Source: Trichobilharzia szidati
Taxonomy: Eukaryota > Platyhelminthes > Trematoda > Strigeidida > Schistosomatidae
NCBI GenBank assembly: GCA_944472155.2
Contig: OX235279.1
Location: 137,240,920 to 137,304,919 of the forward strand
Direction: 5' to 3'
DNA length: 64,000 nt
Below the pieces are notes generated by a model that was given only the letters and a program-made list of their open reading frames with translations, searched no databases and was not told the origin of the DNA. Positions within the stretch are counted from its first letter, which is position 1. Each line of letters starts with the position of its first letter. Below, one piece after another: positions 10,941 to 22,100 of the stretch. A program made the translations under genes and the position numbers.

Positions 10941-11290
10941 CTAGCAGTTGTGATATTTTAGACGGGCTAGGGTGGACATGTTAATATGTTTTTCTAGGCT
11001 CTTTTTAAAACTGTCGGGTTTTCCACAGGATCTGATCTCAGAGGGTAGCTGGTTCCAAAGTTTGCAATATTTAGTGGTGAAAAAACTAGCTCTAGTGGTG
11101 AGTTTATGGGTGTTAACCTTGAGAAGGTAGTCATGGTTGCGTAGACCATACGATTTAAGATTAGTCCACGTTATGGATGAGTTACTGTTACAGTGCTTTC
11201 TTATAACTTTGAATACGAGAAATAAGTTGCACTTCACTCTCCTTAACCATAATGGTTCTAAGTCCAGTTGAATACATCTGTCAAGGTATT
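10941..11290 (-). pseudogene. C-terminal fragment of a CR1-like ORF2
   Basis: On the minus strand this encodes the usual end of CR1-like ORF2 proteins: YLDRCIQLDLEPLWLRRV, then a stretch ending FFTTKYCKLWNQLPSEIRSC and a stop at about 10941. It aligns with LINE D (ADRCKIYGHQPLWLRRLKLN) and LINE A (LETLWLRRLRLN). It begins about a dozen residues after the point where the minus-strand LINE at 17340 breaks off, so the two may be halves of one element. Confidence 0.75.
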
Positions 11291-11294
11291 CTAC

Positions 11295-12131
11295 TGTTCA
11301 CCCTTATTCTTTCCTGGTTTGCTTAAAAAGGACTATGTCACAATTCGTAGAATGCTGAAGACTGTCAGTAGGATGAGTGCTTTCCCAGTGGACTACATAG
11401 TTAACGTCGTTGTCGATAGGCATTTGACTTCGTGCAGTAAATTTGCTAAAGGGATTTTGTCTGACTTGGAGCATCCACTTCACCCTCAGCTTTCACCTTG
11501 CATCTTCTCAGGTAGAACAAGAAGCAACTTCAGAAAACTGTATGCTCGCACATCTAAGTATAAAAATTCCATGATACCATACACGGCACGTATTTTATGT
11601 GATGAAAATAGCGTCAGGTAAGAATTGACTAATTTTTTTTATCTAGTAAATAAACAATCTCCTCCATCCATCTTTATATACCTTCAAGTTTTACTTTTAT
11701 TATTTCTATTATATTTATGGTCCTGTTGATTCTTTGCTTTCACTTTCATAACTGCAAACACCAACTTATCTCTATGGCTGCTGTAATCTTTGTTATTTCC
11801 CTCACTATATCATGTAAACAGAACATCATATTCAATATTTTTAATCATGCAAGGATTTGTATATCGCATCAACAATACTGTGTGAAACAAGCCCATAGCA
11901 ATTTCCACTTGTATTATTATCATTACCTTAGCTGCTATCATTACTATTATTTCCATTTAAATGCTGCATGTTTTCTTTATATTAACCCTATTGTAAATGT
12001 AGAAAAATTTTTCTGTGTGATTAATTTTATTTATAATTTGAGGAAATTAGATGCAATATTGTGATTAATGCTGAAAATTCCATTCTGTATCACAAGTACT
12101 GTTTTGGGAATAAAGTAAATTATTATTATTT
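11295..12131 (+). mobile_element. Non-LTR family X, copy 1: ORF2 C-terminus and 3'UTR
   Basis: The open part (about 11300-11621) encodes a LINE ORF2 C-terminus of another family: CIFSGRTRSNFRKLYARTSK, then NSMIPYTARIL, a pattern seen at the end of many jockey- or CR1-type proteins. A 3'UTR of about 500 bp follows and ends AATAAAGTAAATTATTATTATT, giving a poly(A)-signal-like word and an ATT tail. The element is 5'-truncated. Its left edge abuts the minus-strand CR1 fragment. Confidence 0.7.
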
Positions 12132-14550
12132 GCTGATCATAGCCTAATATGCGTTTTGTCAGGAATCTTTGGACACTTTCAACTTTTTTTCTGTCTGCTA
12201 ATTTAAAGCTACTGCATAAGTGGGCGCAATATGGTAGACGTTAAATGCCATGTTCTAGTAGCGCTGTTAAAATTTCCCTTGGAAATTTTTTTTTGTCAAT
12301 AATTTTTAATGAAATTGCGTTATATGTTATCTGGATTGATGAGAATTCCCATTTTCTGGCCTGTTATTTTGGTGTCCGCGTCATGTAATCTGACTGCGAC
12401 ACCCCCTAGCATATTGGTTGCAACGATCAGTGTTTCAGGCGAACTGTAGCAAAATATCGCTATAGTGAGAAAGATAGGATAGTTAATGGGTAATTTCATC
12501 TACACAAATAATCTACTTTATTTAGATGCTGCACCTTTCGTCATGGTATCATTCAGTGGAGACTTCACGTCTCAGGATATTAATTCAGCCTATTTACGTG
12601 TGAAGAACAGTCCTTTTTGACAAAAGAATTCTATCAGTACTTCGAAATCACCTGTAAATGCTAACAGAGCCTTCTGTGGGAATAGAAGTAATCATGTAGA
12701 TGTGTCTCACCGTGTGTGTTTGGACAGGAATTATCGTAAGTTGAGAGGTTTTCTGTAAGTGTATTTCATATATATTTGCACTGTTTGGTGTAGCGTAATA
12801 AGAATTATATGGACTCAATGCATATAAAATACCTCAACTTTATTAATATTGTGCCATTGCTAAGCTGACTGCTTGGCTGGCAAACGTAGGTGGTTGTCAT
12901 GATTATTGTAAGTGCAGTGCCGTGGAGAAGGCAATCACTCGTTTAAATTCCTTACTGTGTCGCTTAGTGCATTAATTCAGTGTATAGTATTATTATACAC
13001 ATGGATTGTGTCGATTATGAGAACTGAATCTAGTCAGCTCTATTACTATCAATCTACTGTCTGTTATGCCATTCTCACTGTCACTGTAAACTTAATGCTG
13101 CACTGTTTTTGATCACCAGTAGTGGTGATGAATTTTTCCTGAATTTTCCATTAACATGAAGCAGTACAGATGCAGTGTCACGATCGAATGTCTAGGTTGC
13201 ATTATGTGTCATTGTTATCCTCATCGACGCAACAGGTCTGCGTATCTTACAATATTTTAAGTGTTTCTCTATGCTGCTAACACTGTGCATAGTTGCTTAG
13301 AGTTGAAGCATGTTCAGCTTATATTTGATGGCTATAGATTCCTAAATATGAGAATGTAATTTCTGTAAGATTCATAAAACTATGCTCATTGGACATTACT
13401 GAGATTATGGATCAATTTCTAAGTTACACATTTGCAATACTTCATTTAATGTAAACGTATTCAGTGTGAAGTTGATCTGCAACTAAGGTTAATGAGAGTA
13501 TGACGCCTCAACAGTATGGAAGCTTCAAAGATTGTCTTGATATTTGCGTGTAATCCTTTAATACTGGAAAACATTTGAGGTCTATTGATGCTTATAGTGC
13601 CAATATAAAAACCAGCTGAAAACTACATATACATTTATTCGCATGAGATATTACATAGTATTAACCGAATCAGTGTATTCAGTGTGTGCTAATATGTAGA
13701 ATTATCTTTCATAACTTCATGTTGTGCTAGTCCTTACATGTGCTTTATTTTTTTCAGGTATACGGAGGTTGTCGAATATGAAACCAGCGGAAATATCATC
13801 CGGACAAACTAACGTTAATACTCTTCATCGGGATTTTCTTTTGTAAATTAATGAAATGTTTAATATACTCTTCAATTCTACTTCCTCTAGACTTTTTCAC
13901 TGCGTCGCTATACTATGTGCTTTCGTAATAAGTGAATTCGGATCAATGCATGTTAAGCTTAGTTAGAGGGATGGAGATTTACTATAGTATCATGAGACTG
14001 TTACTTTAGCCCTTCGTAAGATTTCGTGTCTGTTTCTATACAGTAGCACATTGTAAAAACTAAGTAAGATTCAGCAATTTAAATAATAATTCTGTACTGT
14101 TCGATACGCTAAAATCGCCTTATCTAGCCAGTTGCAATTCTGTACACTGTTAAACACCAAGTATGAAGTACAAGTAAATTTAATGACTTAGGCTTGACAG
14201 CTACTTCACTAATCTGTTAATATGCAGTCACATCGTCAAATAGACTGTTGACTTGACAGTGAGCAAAGAAATAATTTTCATCTATTTCTAATATGCCGTT
14301 GAATCATGTGATGTTATCTAATATCCATCATTTCTATAATCAACAACTGCGGTGTTTGCATATCTACTTTATGAATATTAAATAACTTACGCATTTATGC
14401 ATCTGATTACCTCCAGTATTACAACAGTATATCCTATTCATTTGATGTGTGTACGGTAAACAAGGCATTCATACATTCTCCCACAAATACCAAGGTTTCT
14501 GGTGTCACAAGTGTTAATGAGAGTTGCTTCCTTGGTTTCAATACAAACCT
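12132..14550. other. No supported gene; one candidate exon inside
   Basis: Mostly AT-rich DNA without long frames. The only part I would single out is the splice-like edge near 13759, listed separately. Confidence 0.4.
13759..13845 (+). other. Candidate terminal exon (weak)
   Basis: A strong acceptor-like sequence (TTTATTTTTTTCAG, ending at 13758) precedes 28 sense codons read as IRRLSNMKPAEISSG and onward to TTHRDFLL-like residues and a TAA at about 13845. It is less AT-rich than its surroundings. No partner exon was found, so this is only a suggestion. Confidence 0.2.
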
Positions 14551-15252
14551 TTTTTCATCTAGTAAATAAACAATCTGCGATTAAAAGTGTTCTCTGAGCT
14601 GGTTGGTTTAGTCGCGAAGCTTTCGTCGTCCTTCCGGACAACATCTTCAGCGCCATATTTAGCACAGAGTGAAATGATTTAAATTTCTTCTTCTTCAGAG
14701 AACACTTTTAATTGCAAATCATCCACCTGAGCTACAAATCTTCTCTCTTATTTCAAAATAAACAATCTCCTCCATCCATCTTTATATACCTTCAAGTTTT
14801 ACTTTTATTATTTCTATTATATTTATGGTTCTGTTGATTCTTTGTTTTCACTTTCATAACTGCAAACACCAACTTATCTCTATGACTGCTGTAATCTTTG
14901 TTTTTCCCCTCACCATATCATGTAAAGAAAACATTATAGTCAATATTTTTAATCATGCAAGGATTTGTATACCGCATCGACAATACTGTGTGAAACAAGC
15001 CCACGGCAATTTCCACTTGTATTATTATCATTACCTTAGCTGCTATCATTATTATTATTTCCATTTTATATGCTGCATGTTTTTTATTTTTTTATATTAA
15101 CCCTATTGTAAGTGTAGAAAAATTTTCTGTGTGATTAATTTTATTTATAATTGAGGAAATTAGATGCAATACTGTGATTAATGCTGAAATTTGCATTCTG
15201 TATCACAAGTACTGTTTTTGGAATAAAGTAAATCATTATTATTATTATTAAA
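14551..15252 (+). mobile_element. Non-LTR family X, copy 2: 3'UTR only, with insertion
   Basis: Outside its insertion this copy matches the 3'UTR of X copy 1 (about 11632-12131) with few differences, including CACAAGTACTGTTTT and the AATAAAGTAAAT...(ATT)n end. It starts just after the ORF2 stop, as a severely 5'-truncated LINE would. A 179-bp element has inserted at 14577. Confidence 0.85.
14577..14755 (-). mobile_element. 179-bp retroposed element with inverted ends and a hammerhead-like core
   Basis: Inserted into X copy 2 between direct repeats AAATAAACAATCT (13 bp; 14564-14576 and 14756-14768); X copy 1 has the empty site. It contains an inverted pair ATTAAAAGTGTTCTCTGA (about 14580-14597) and its complement (about 14695-14712). 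Read on the minus strand it has CTGAAGA, then a 7-bp stem GTTGTCC-GGAA-GGACGAC, then GAAA. That order resembles a hammerhead ribozyme core (CUGANGA, stem II, GAAA), though one extra base follows CTGAAGA and I could not complete stem I. It is too short to code. Confidence 0.7.
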
Positions 15253-15369
15253 TGACGTTCTAAAATATCACCAGTCATTGAACCCTTCTTGTAGTTCCAG
15301 ATTGTTTGCCTAGCCTTATTCTTCAAAAATGTACAGATATCCTCTCACATATTTAATGAATCTTTTTCC

Positions 15370-15610
15370 AGAAATGTCGTGCCAGCCGTCTGCAAGGACT
15401 TTAAAATTGTACCTGTACCTAAGTCGTCTAATGGAACATGTTTTAAATTTTGACCTATTGCTATTACCTCCCCTTTTGTAAAAGCTATGGAAAAGTTACT
15501 CTTACTTAATCTTCAACCTTCACTTAAAGCCTTTAACGAACTCAAATAATTCGCCTATAAACACAGTAGAAGTAATTTAGATGCAGCTGCAGTCTTGCAT
15601 CACAACATTT
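15370..15610 (+). pseudogene. Reverse transcriptase fragment of a non-LTR element
   Basis: Translation gives KIVPVPKSSNG, then PIAITSPFVKAMEKLLL, then FAYKHSRSNLDAAAVLHHNI, which are the early RT blocks of LINEs. Stop codons interrupt it (for example after KF and after NELK). It runs in the same direction as the two X copies and may come from the same family. Downstream to about 16700 only disordered traces remain, such as a possible YVKCA word. Confidence 0.75.
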
Positions 15611-16766
15611 TCTCCATTATAGTCGTCCAGTACCAATTGTATTTTTGTTTGACGAACTTAATGTACATACACATACGAAATGAAATATGTCAAGTGCGCG
15701 GACTAACTATTCCGGTGTCCTTTAATTCGCATCTACACTGTACTAAGATGAACAGCTCTCTATTAGTAGTCAGACCGGCTTTACAACGTTTAATATATTT
15801 AGACACAATAGACATACACTGCTTACTTCTATGACGCATTACCTAAAGCTACCCCCTTGCTACTACCTAAGTGAGCAACTCAACGTTATCTTTGAATTAC
15901 AAAGTAAAAGCGGACATCCTGACAGCTTTCTGGGTAAAAAGATCGTCTCCTAGTCGAGAAAATAAACATATCCTAATCTCTTCACGAAAGCGTTTAGAGG
16001 TATTTATACTATCGCCTCAAATGACTCACTATTTGCTGTCATTTAAAAAGTAAAAACAAATTTATCGAAGGCAGTGTGCTTATGGTTTCTAGACATCATA
16101 ATGCACCATGAGGAAAAAGCTTTATTCATAGGGTTATAGCAATTAGATGCGCGATATAAATCCGAAACTCAACGACTACGATTCTCAATCACAAAACATT
16201 CTACTTTGCTACCTAATCGTCTCAATAGATGCTTCGCCAAGAAAAAGAAGACCACTGGTTCAAGGAAAATTTATTTAAAGTTTTCTTATAAATCATGGGC
16301 AACCGTGTTTATAACCACGGAGAAATCACAAGCATCCGAAAAATAGGAATTTCATTATTTGAACTGAAACAAGCAATTTGTAACCAGCCAATTTTTTCAC
16401 CTCGATTAATAATCAGCTTCTCAGACGGTTGTAAATTCGAAACGTTATTCTTGCTAGTGAAATTCTTACCGAACACTCACCAGATCATCGTACGTTATCC
16501 GCTTTTCAAATCCTTTTGAAACAAATAAAATGGTTGTTAACACCGCGTTTACTACAGGCAGTCCTAGTTCGTGCTTTTGGATCTAGTACACTAGGCATTA
16601 ACAATCATTTAGGGATTTCCTATTGCTTCCTAATTATGCTTCCAATAGTACATACAAACACCACACATTCATGCTTCACATGTGGCTCACCCTTGCTTGA
16701 TTCTCTCACAACATACCTGATTTTTTAGCTGACAACAGACACCTTGTCGAAAAGCTCCAAAGCTTT
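15611..16766 (+). other. Degenerate sequence, probably decayed LINE
   Basis: Several short open frames lie here without a motif I can name. Position directly after the RT fragment makes decayed LINE sequence likely. I support no gene. Confidence 0.35.
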
Positions 16767-17056
16767 TTAAACTTCAAACCAGGTTCTAAATTCTCTGGGC
16801 TTAATCAGTTCTTCGAAAACTTTGCTAATGTCAACACTGATCGTGCTCTTTTCACCAGAGTGACTCGTAGATTGTTGCATGCTGTAAACATGAACGCGAG
16901 AAACATTTTTTTCCAGATTCCTACATATTAAGTAACCAACTGAGCCAGCAGCAATAACGGCAACCAAAAGTGAACTAAAAACAATGGCTTCTGCTTCCAA
17001 AACATGTTCACGTGTATAATCTCCACGATTTCTACACAGTGCTAATTTATTAATAG
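16767..17056 (-). CDS. Candidate host terminal exon with one membrane segment
   Basis: On the minus strand an acceptor-like TTTTAATTGTTTTTCAG ends at 17057, followed by an open frame of about 95 codons to a stop at 16767. It has a clear hydrophobic segment (AIVFSSLLVAVIAAGSVGYL) followed by Cys-Arg and a polar tail. It resembles no transposon protein I know. A possible upstream exon starts with an ATG at 17213 and encodes a signal-peptide-like run ending at a donor-like AG|GTCAGT at 17134. However, joining the two does not keep frame (the phase is off by one base). The product is unknown. Confidence 0.3.
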
Positions 17057-17339
17057 CTGAAAAACAATTAAAACACTGAAATCATGCATGAATGCAACGT
17101 ATGAAACAATTACAATGAAACGAATGCACTGACCTGGTGGCAAAAACTTTCGAAACAAACGAAATAACGAATTTTAACAGAAACGGAAACAATAATGAAG
17201 TGAAACGCAACATTTGTGAACAATGTGCATCAAGATAAGTTGTGAATAACTGCTAGATAAACGGAAAAATCGATGTGTTAACGAACAGCAACGGAACTGC
17301 AATCCAACATGGCCGACTAACATGGACGAAAATGCCCTT

Positions 17340-19173
17340 TGAGCGTCTCACTCCATCAATGACCTTGTACATGGCGTTTAATTTCTGCCCGCAATATTCA
17401 AGTTTGCGGCGAATACATATCTTATATATAGCCAATCTGGCTTCTGGAGTGTAAAAGTCGCGTAGCACAAAGCCGGTGAGACGTTTACAATCAGATGCCA
17501 CCTTATTTGCATGTTCAGTAAAGGTAAGATCTGAGTATGTTACACCGAGATCTGTGACGGTGTTCGTGTTTGAAACAAGGTCACCGTACATGTATAGACA
17601 TATGCTAGGTTTCCAACGTCCGAAGTATGTTATCCCAGACTTAGCTGGATTGAACGTTAACTGCCACTTTTCCCTCCAGTTACATAAACTATTTAGGTCT
17701 TGTTGGATTTTACCAGTAATATTTATATCATTATAGTCAGAATCATATACAACTTTGAGACCATCTGCAAAGAGGTACGGCTTGCCATACTTGATCACAG
17801 AGACAATATCATTTATGAATACAATGAATAGGGTAGGACCAAGAACGCTACCTTGTATCACGCCGCTGGTTATTGGTTTCGATATAGATAAGTGATGGTT
17901 GATTTTAACTAACTGCTCTCTTCCTGTTAGAAAGGAAGTTATCCACTCGAATAGCCTTCCACTTATTCCATAAGATATGAGTTTCAATATGAGTCTGTTA
18001 TGTGGAACCTTATCAAATGCTTTCCTAACATCCATAAATAATGTTGCTGCCGAACGACCTTTGTCTACACATCTTTTTGATTTACAGCTTGATTCCACAC
18101 CGTATTTTCAGTACAAGTATGGAATTTTCAGCATGGATATCGGTAGCCCAAATTCAGGCCGACCATAGATATCGGGTGTGCGCCGGCAGGGGATCGAACC
18201 CCGGACCATGTGCATGGTCGGCGAGAGTCCTAACCACTGTGCCACCGACGCTAATGTGGTCGAAATAATCTAACTGGCAAGGGATGCACGACCTTCTAGT
18301 TAAGAAACCGTATTGGAAAGGGGATATTAAGTCATTCGAAAGCAAATACTGAAGAATTTGCTTCTTTACAATCTTTTCCGTCACACGTGAAACCGCAGAA
18401 GTGATGTTGATGGGGCGGTAGTTATCTATGTCCAATGTAGGTCTGGTTTTGTGAATGGGTACAACGTAAGATTTCTTCCAGCTAATTGGATATGTTCCAC
18501 CCCTTAGCGAAGTTGAAAATATCTTGAGGAGAAGTAGGTTCATGTCATTTCCACCATTTTTTAAGAGGACGGAAGACATTCCATCTGGGCCGAGGGTATT
18601 AGTAAGCTTAAGAGTTGCGATAGCTTTATCGATTTCTTGGGCGTTGAAGACTACATCGCTTAAACACTTTTCTGTTTTACGAGGGAAATCAATATCCTGG
18701 TTACTTTCTAGAGTGTATAGTTTGGCAAAGTGCGTGCTAAACACCTCACATATATCCTCAGCATTTTCGTTAGTGATGCCGCCTAGGTGTATTATTTCTG
18801 GATATGTTGATTTGGAGTTTGTAAACCTATTTATGAAGAGTTTGGCTATTTCTCCAGTGTTATGTGGCGACTGAATGGCCCGCGTCTCTTTATTTCTAAG
18901 ACTTAGATTTTTTAACTCATGGATTCTAATGAGGATTGTTTTGATAGCTATTAACGACGATAAGTCGTCATGTCTGTAGTAACTTAATGAATGCTTCCGC
19001 ATACTTCTTCTTAATGATATTGGAATAAAATCACCTTGAGGAATTTTGAATTTAATCAGCTTCACAGGCGCTATGACATCATTAACCGACTGTATATTGT
19101 CATAGAAGTTTTTAAGGACTTCCTCTAAGGAGTCATTGGTAAAGTAGGAATCCCAATTAGAGTATCTAATCAA
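17340..19173 (-). pseudogene. Reverse transcriptase of the minus LINE, split by a SINE
   Basis: The N-terminal half (19173-18260) has the pre-RT linker and blocks TLGPDGMSSVLLKNGG, YRPINITSAVSRVTEK and QYGFLTRRSC, then CQLDYFDHI. The SINE follows, and the reading resumes at KSKRCVDKGRSAATLFMDVR with KAFDKVPHNR and GVIQGSVLGPTLF. The active-site motif reads FADG near 17760-17771 instead of Y/FADD, so one catalytic aspartate is lost. The frame also differs from that of the endonuclease (overlap at 19166-19173), implying an indel. Not functional. Confidence 0.9.
18110..18251 (-). mobile_element. tRNA-derived SINE
   Basis: On the minus strand a 72-base tRNA-like head (18251-18180) begins GCGTCGGTGGCACAGTGG, a good A box, and has GGTTCGATCCC, a B box. 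Its ends GCGTCGG and CCGGCGC pair as an acceptor stem. An anticodon-like hairpin GACCA-TGCACA-TGGTC has a 6-base loop, so this is not a working tRNA. A non-tRNA body follows to about 18110. Insertion lies inside the RT frame of the LINE. I could not fix the 3' edge or a target duplication. Confidence 0.8.
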
Positions 19174-19960
19174 GTCCTGATACGAGTCTTATAGGTGTCG
19201 GAATAACTTTGTTTCTGTGTATAGTTTCTGGAGAAATATTAAACGAACATGCAACTATTTTATGATCGCTACCTGGGAATTCATGTCCCACATGAATTGT
19301 AGATGGTGCTACGTTGATCGTGAATATAAGATCAAGGATGTTATCGGACCTAGTGGGTACATTTATGTGTTGCGTCCATCCTCCTGTATTGATGGAATTA
19401 AGAAGATTATCATACCTCGAGGGTCCACGAAGTGTACTCCATGATATATCAGGCAAATTGAAGTCACCTCCAATTATATTATAACTGAAGGGAAGATTGG
19501 ATGAAACATTAAATGTGTTGCTGAGTACGTTATCGTATTCGCAGTTTGATGATGGCAGTCGGTAAACACAATCTATAAGGATAGGTTTACTTCTGAGAAC
19601 TTTTATTTCGGCCCACACCGAGTCATTAAGTTGTGACAGAATAGGGTGACTAGAATGCGTTGCACAAATGGGTTGTTTAACGTATATAAGTGTTACACCC
19701 CCACGACCTGTTACCCTATCCCCTCGAAAAAGATTGTACCCATCATTCCATAAGCTATCATCCGTAATATCACTTGAGCACCAGGCTTCAGTGATCATGA
19801 TCAACGATGGATTGCATATAGAGGCTAACGTACATAATGCTAAGTGTTTGTTAAGAACTGATCTAGCACTTATGAGGATGACGGATAGACTCTGACTACC
19901 TGGTTTTAGTGCATGGGCGATGTCGTAATAAAATACTCTATGATTATCAACTGAATACAT
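19166..19960 (-). pseudogene. Endonuclease domain of the minus LINE ORF2
   Basis: APE-type endonuclease: ISARSVLNKH, then ITEAWCSSDI, GYNLFRGDRVTGRGG, IGGDFNLPDISW, ILDLIFT and GSDHKIVACSF. These are the catalytic and structural signatures seen also in LINE A. The frame is open for the whole domain and is lost only at the junction with the RT half near 19170. Confidence 0.9.
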
Positions 19961-20280
19961 GCAGTCGTTATCGAACTCATTACTTACTACCTTTTGATCA
20001 CTAGAGACGTTTTCATCAATTTGATACTTAGGGATGGGTTGTGAAAAGTCACTCCTGCGTAGTTGGTCGTTTAGATATTGCGTGCTATGAGAGATACTAG
20101 TATGATAATCTAGAGTATTACTGTAGGTACTAGGTGTGAATAAGGTGTTTGCTATCTGCCGGGGAGGAAGCAGTTTCCTTGTTGTAAGGTGTTCGCTATA
20201 ACAGCAAGGAATTGGTCTGATATCATGCGTGCTACGTGCATGATCCCTGGCGTTTCTGCCAGTTGTCGCTGGAGAAAATA

Positions 20281-21657
20281 TTAGTCATATGGGTTAGCTA
20301 AAGCTATGTTATCTGCATAGTTATGACCGAAATGTGTGATCAGCGTGTTGTTGTGTGCATATGATTTAGATCCCTGTGTCTGGCAAAAGTTCTTCCTAGG
20401 CCATGATGAGCATTGTGCTTCAATTGGCACTTGTCCCCTACTGAATGCATGGGAAGTATGACAGGGCACTATATGTGTTTTTGACCTAATGTCTATATTC
20501 TCAGACTGGTGTACATCATAGTTGAGGGTGCATTCGTGAGGGGCTAAGTAACTCCGCGTTTTCGAAGTGGTTGAGTAGACATGTAACGATTATTTTTTGT
20601 TGTCATAGGACTGGCAGTGATAGTCGGAAATGAGTAAGTTCCTATGGTATGTGGATTATGTCTAACTTGAGTAACATGACTAGGTTTAGATGACTGTCCA
20701 TCATTAGAATAAAACGGTGACCCTTTTGAAACTTTCGTACTCGTGGGCTTTAGTGTTCCGGATGTAGCGTTTGGTCTAGGTTTTTCCGTATTAATCGGCT
20801 TGTGTAATTTGGGCTGTTGGTGACTAGTAGGATTACCTGATAAACTGGATTTCTGTTGAACATTCTCAACAGTTCTTTTGGTGTTCCTTACGGAAATAGG
20901 ACGTTTATCATATCGCCTTGAATTTACGCCAACCTGGGTGGCCGCATGTGATTGCTGCTTCACAGTAGCCGGGCTACGAGGTTGTGCGGTATATGACTTC
21001 TGGAGAGATTCAGAGTATACGACTGAATTCAGCTTAGATGTTTTCGAGGTTATGGCATTCGTGTCAGTGTGCAAGGGTTGCACGTCAATACTATGATCTG
21101 TTGACATTTCTATGTCTGCGACTTCAGTATTTAGAAGTGAGTCTTCAACAGTTACTTGACTACCGTTAGTTTGTGCATGCGATATTAACTGGTGCTCTTG
21201 GTCATTAGGCAATCCAACGAGGGAAGTATTAACTTCGGTTGTCTTATTGGGTTTGTCTTCATTCAGTTTACCTGCGCGGCAACGTCTTTGGCAAGAAGTT
21301 AAATCAGGTACAATCCTGATTTTGGTGTAGGGTGTCGAGGAGCCAAGAAGTTTACCAGACTCCAAAAATTTCTTAACTAGGTCAACAGACTTAAATTTGA
21401 AGAGTATAGGGCATGGGTGGTTTGCAGATTTCTTGCGAAGACGCAGAACCTGGTAGTCAGATAATGGAATGTTGCGCGCCTGTAGTCAGACGGGCTACCT
21501 TATCAATTAGTTCTTCCATTAAGTTAGGTACCATAACTCTCGGTTTACCTATTGATCAAAGTGCAAATTCGTCATCAGCACTAATGTTTTTAGTGAGCTG
21601 CTGACTATTTGATGCTAGTCTCTTAACAGTACTAACTCGTTTAACAACTTTGACCAT
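20281..21657 (-). pseudogene. ORF1 of the minus LINE, decayed
   Basis: Begins at an ATG at 21657 with VKVVKRVSTVKRLAS, matching the start of the ORF1 piece at 22604. It has a TGA after about 37 codons and further frame damage before an open run at 21365-20544 (SGKLLGSSTPYTKIRIVPDL, then SCQRR). That block also occurs in LINE B ORF1. A later piece (20469-20281) is a likely C-terminus. Basic, Thr/Ser-rich, no nameable domain. Confidence 0.75.
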
Positions 21658-21700
21658 TATGAAGGTAAAGATAATATCAATTTCTCAAAAATTGATAAAA

Positions 21701-22100
21701 GTGTGTGAAACGCTATTATATTATCTAATTAGATAAAATAAAAATAAACGGGTATGAATGTAAAAAATACAAACTAAAAATAGACCACTATCAAACGAGT
21801 TAACTCTGATAGATATAGAATACAAAACTTAGGACTTCTCTATAGTTCTTTAGTGATAGATTGCTCTTATTTCACACGATTTCGATTGGATCCAAATAGT
21901 ATTCTGGCTGCGATAAATTTGGATATTGAGCTACCGGAGGTACAACCAATATCAGTTGTAATTGTATAATAATCAAATATAGACCACGATATTCCAGAAT
22001 GTGAAAAATTATTTCGACGTTATTTAGGGAGAATGTAACGTCCTACATATCATACTGGTATTTTTATTTTCTCCAGAACTCCTCTCTCATCTCCTCGGTG
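21701..22100. other. No supported gene; probable LINE 5'UTRs
   Basis: Lies between the starts of two divergent LINE ORF1s (minus at 21657, plus at 22604). I see no other feature. Confidence 0.4.

Larger units (their letters stand above)
17340..21700 (-). mobile_element. Minus-strand CR1-like LINE, decayed, with SINE insertion
   Basis: Read on the minus strand: ORF1 (21657 to about 20281), endonuclease (19960-19166), RT (19173 to 17340). It ends abruptly at 17340 in the RT C-terminal part instead of with a 3'UTR. The missing end may be the fragment at 10941-11290. A tRNA-derived SINE splits the RT at about 18110-18251. Confidence 0.85.

Noticed and set aside
18180..18251. Functional tRNA gene
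   Set aside because: D-arm pairing is lost and the anticodon loop has six bases; position inside a LINE gene and a body sequence indicate a SINE.
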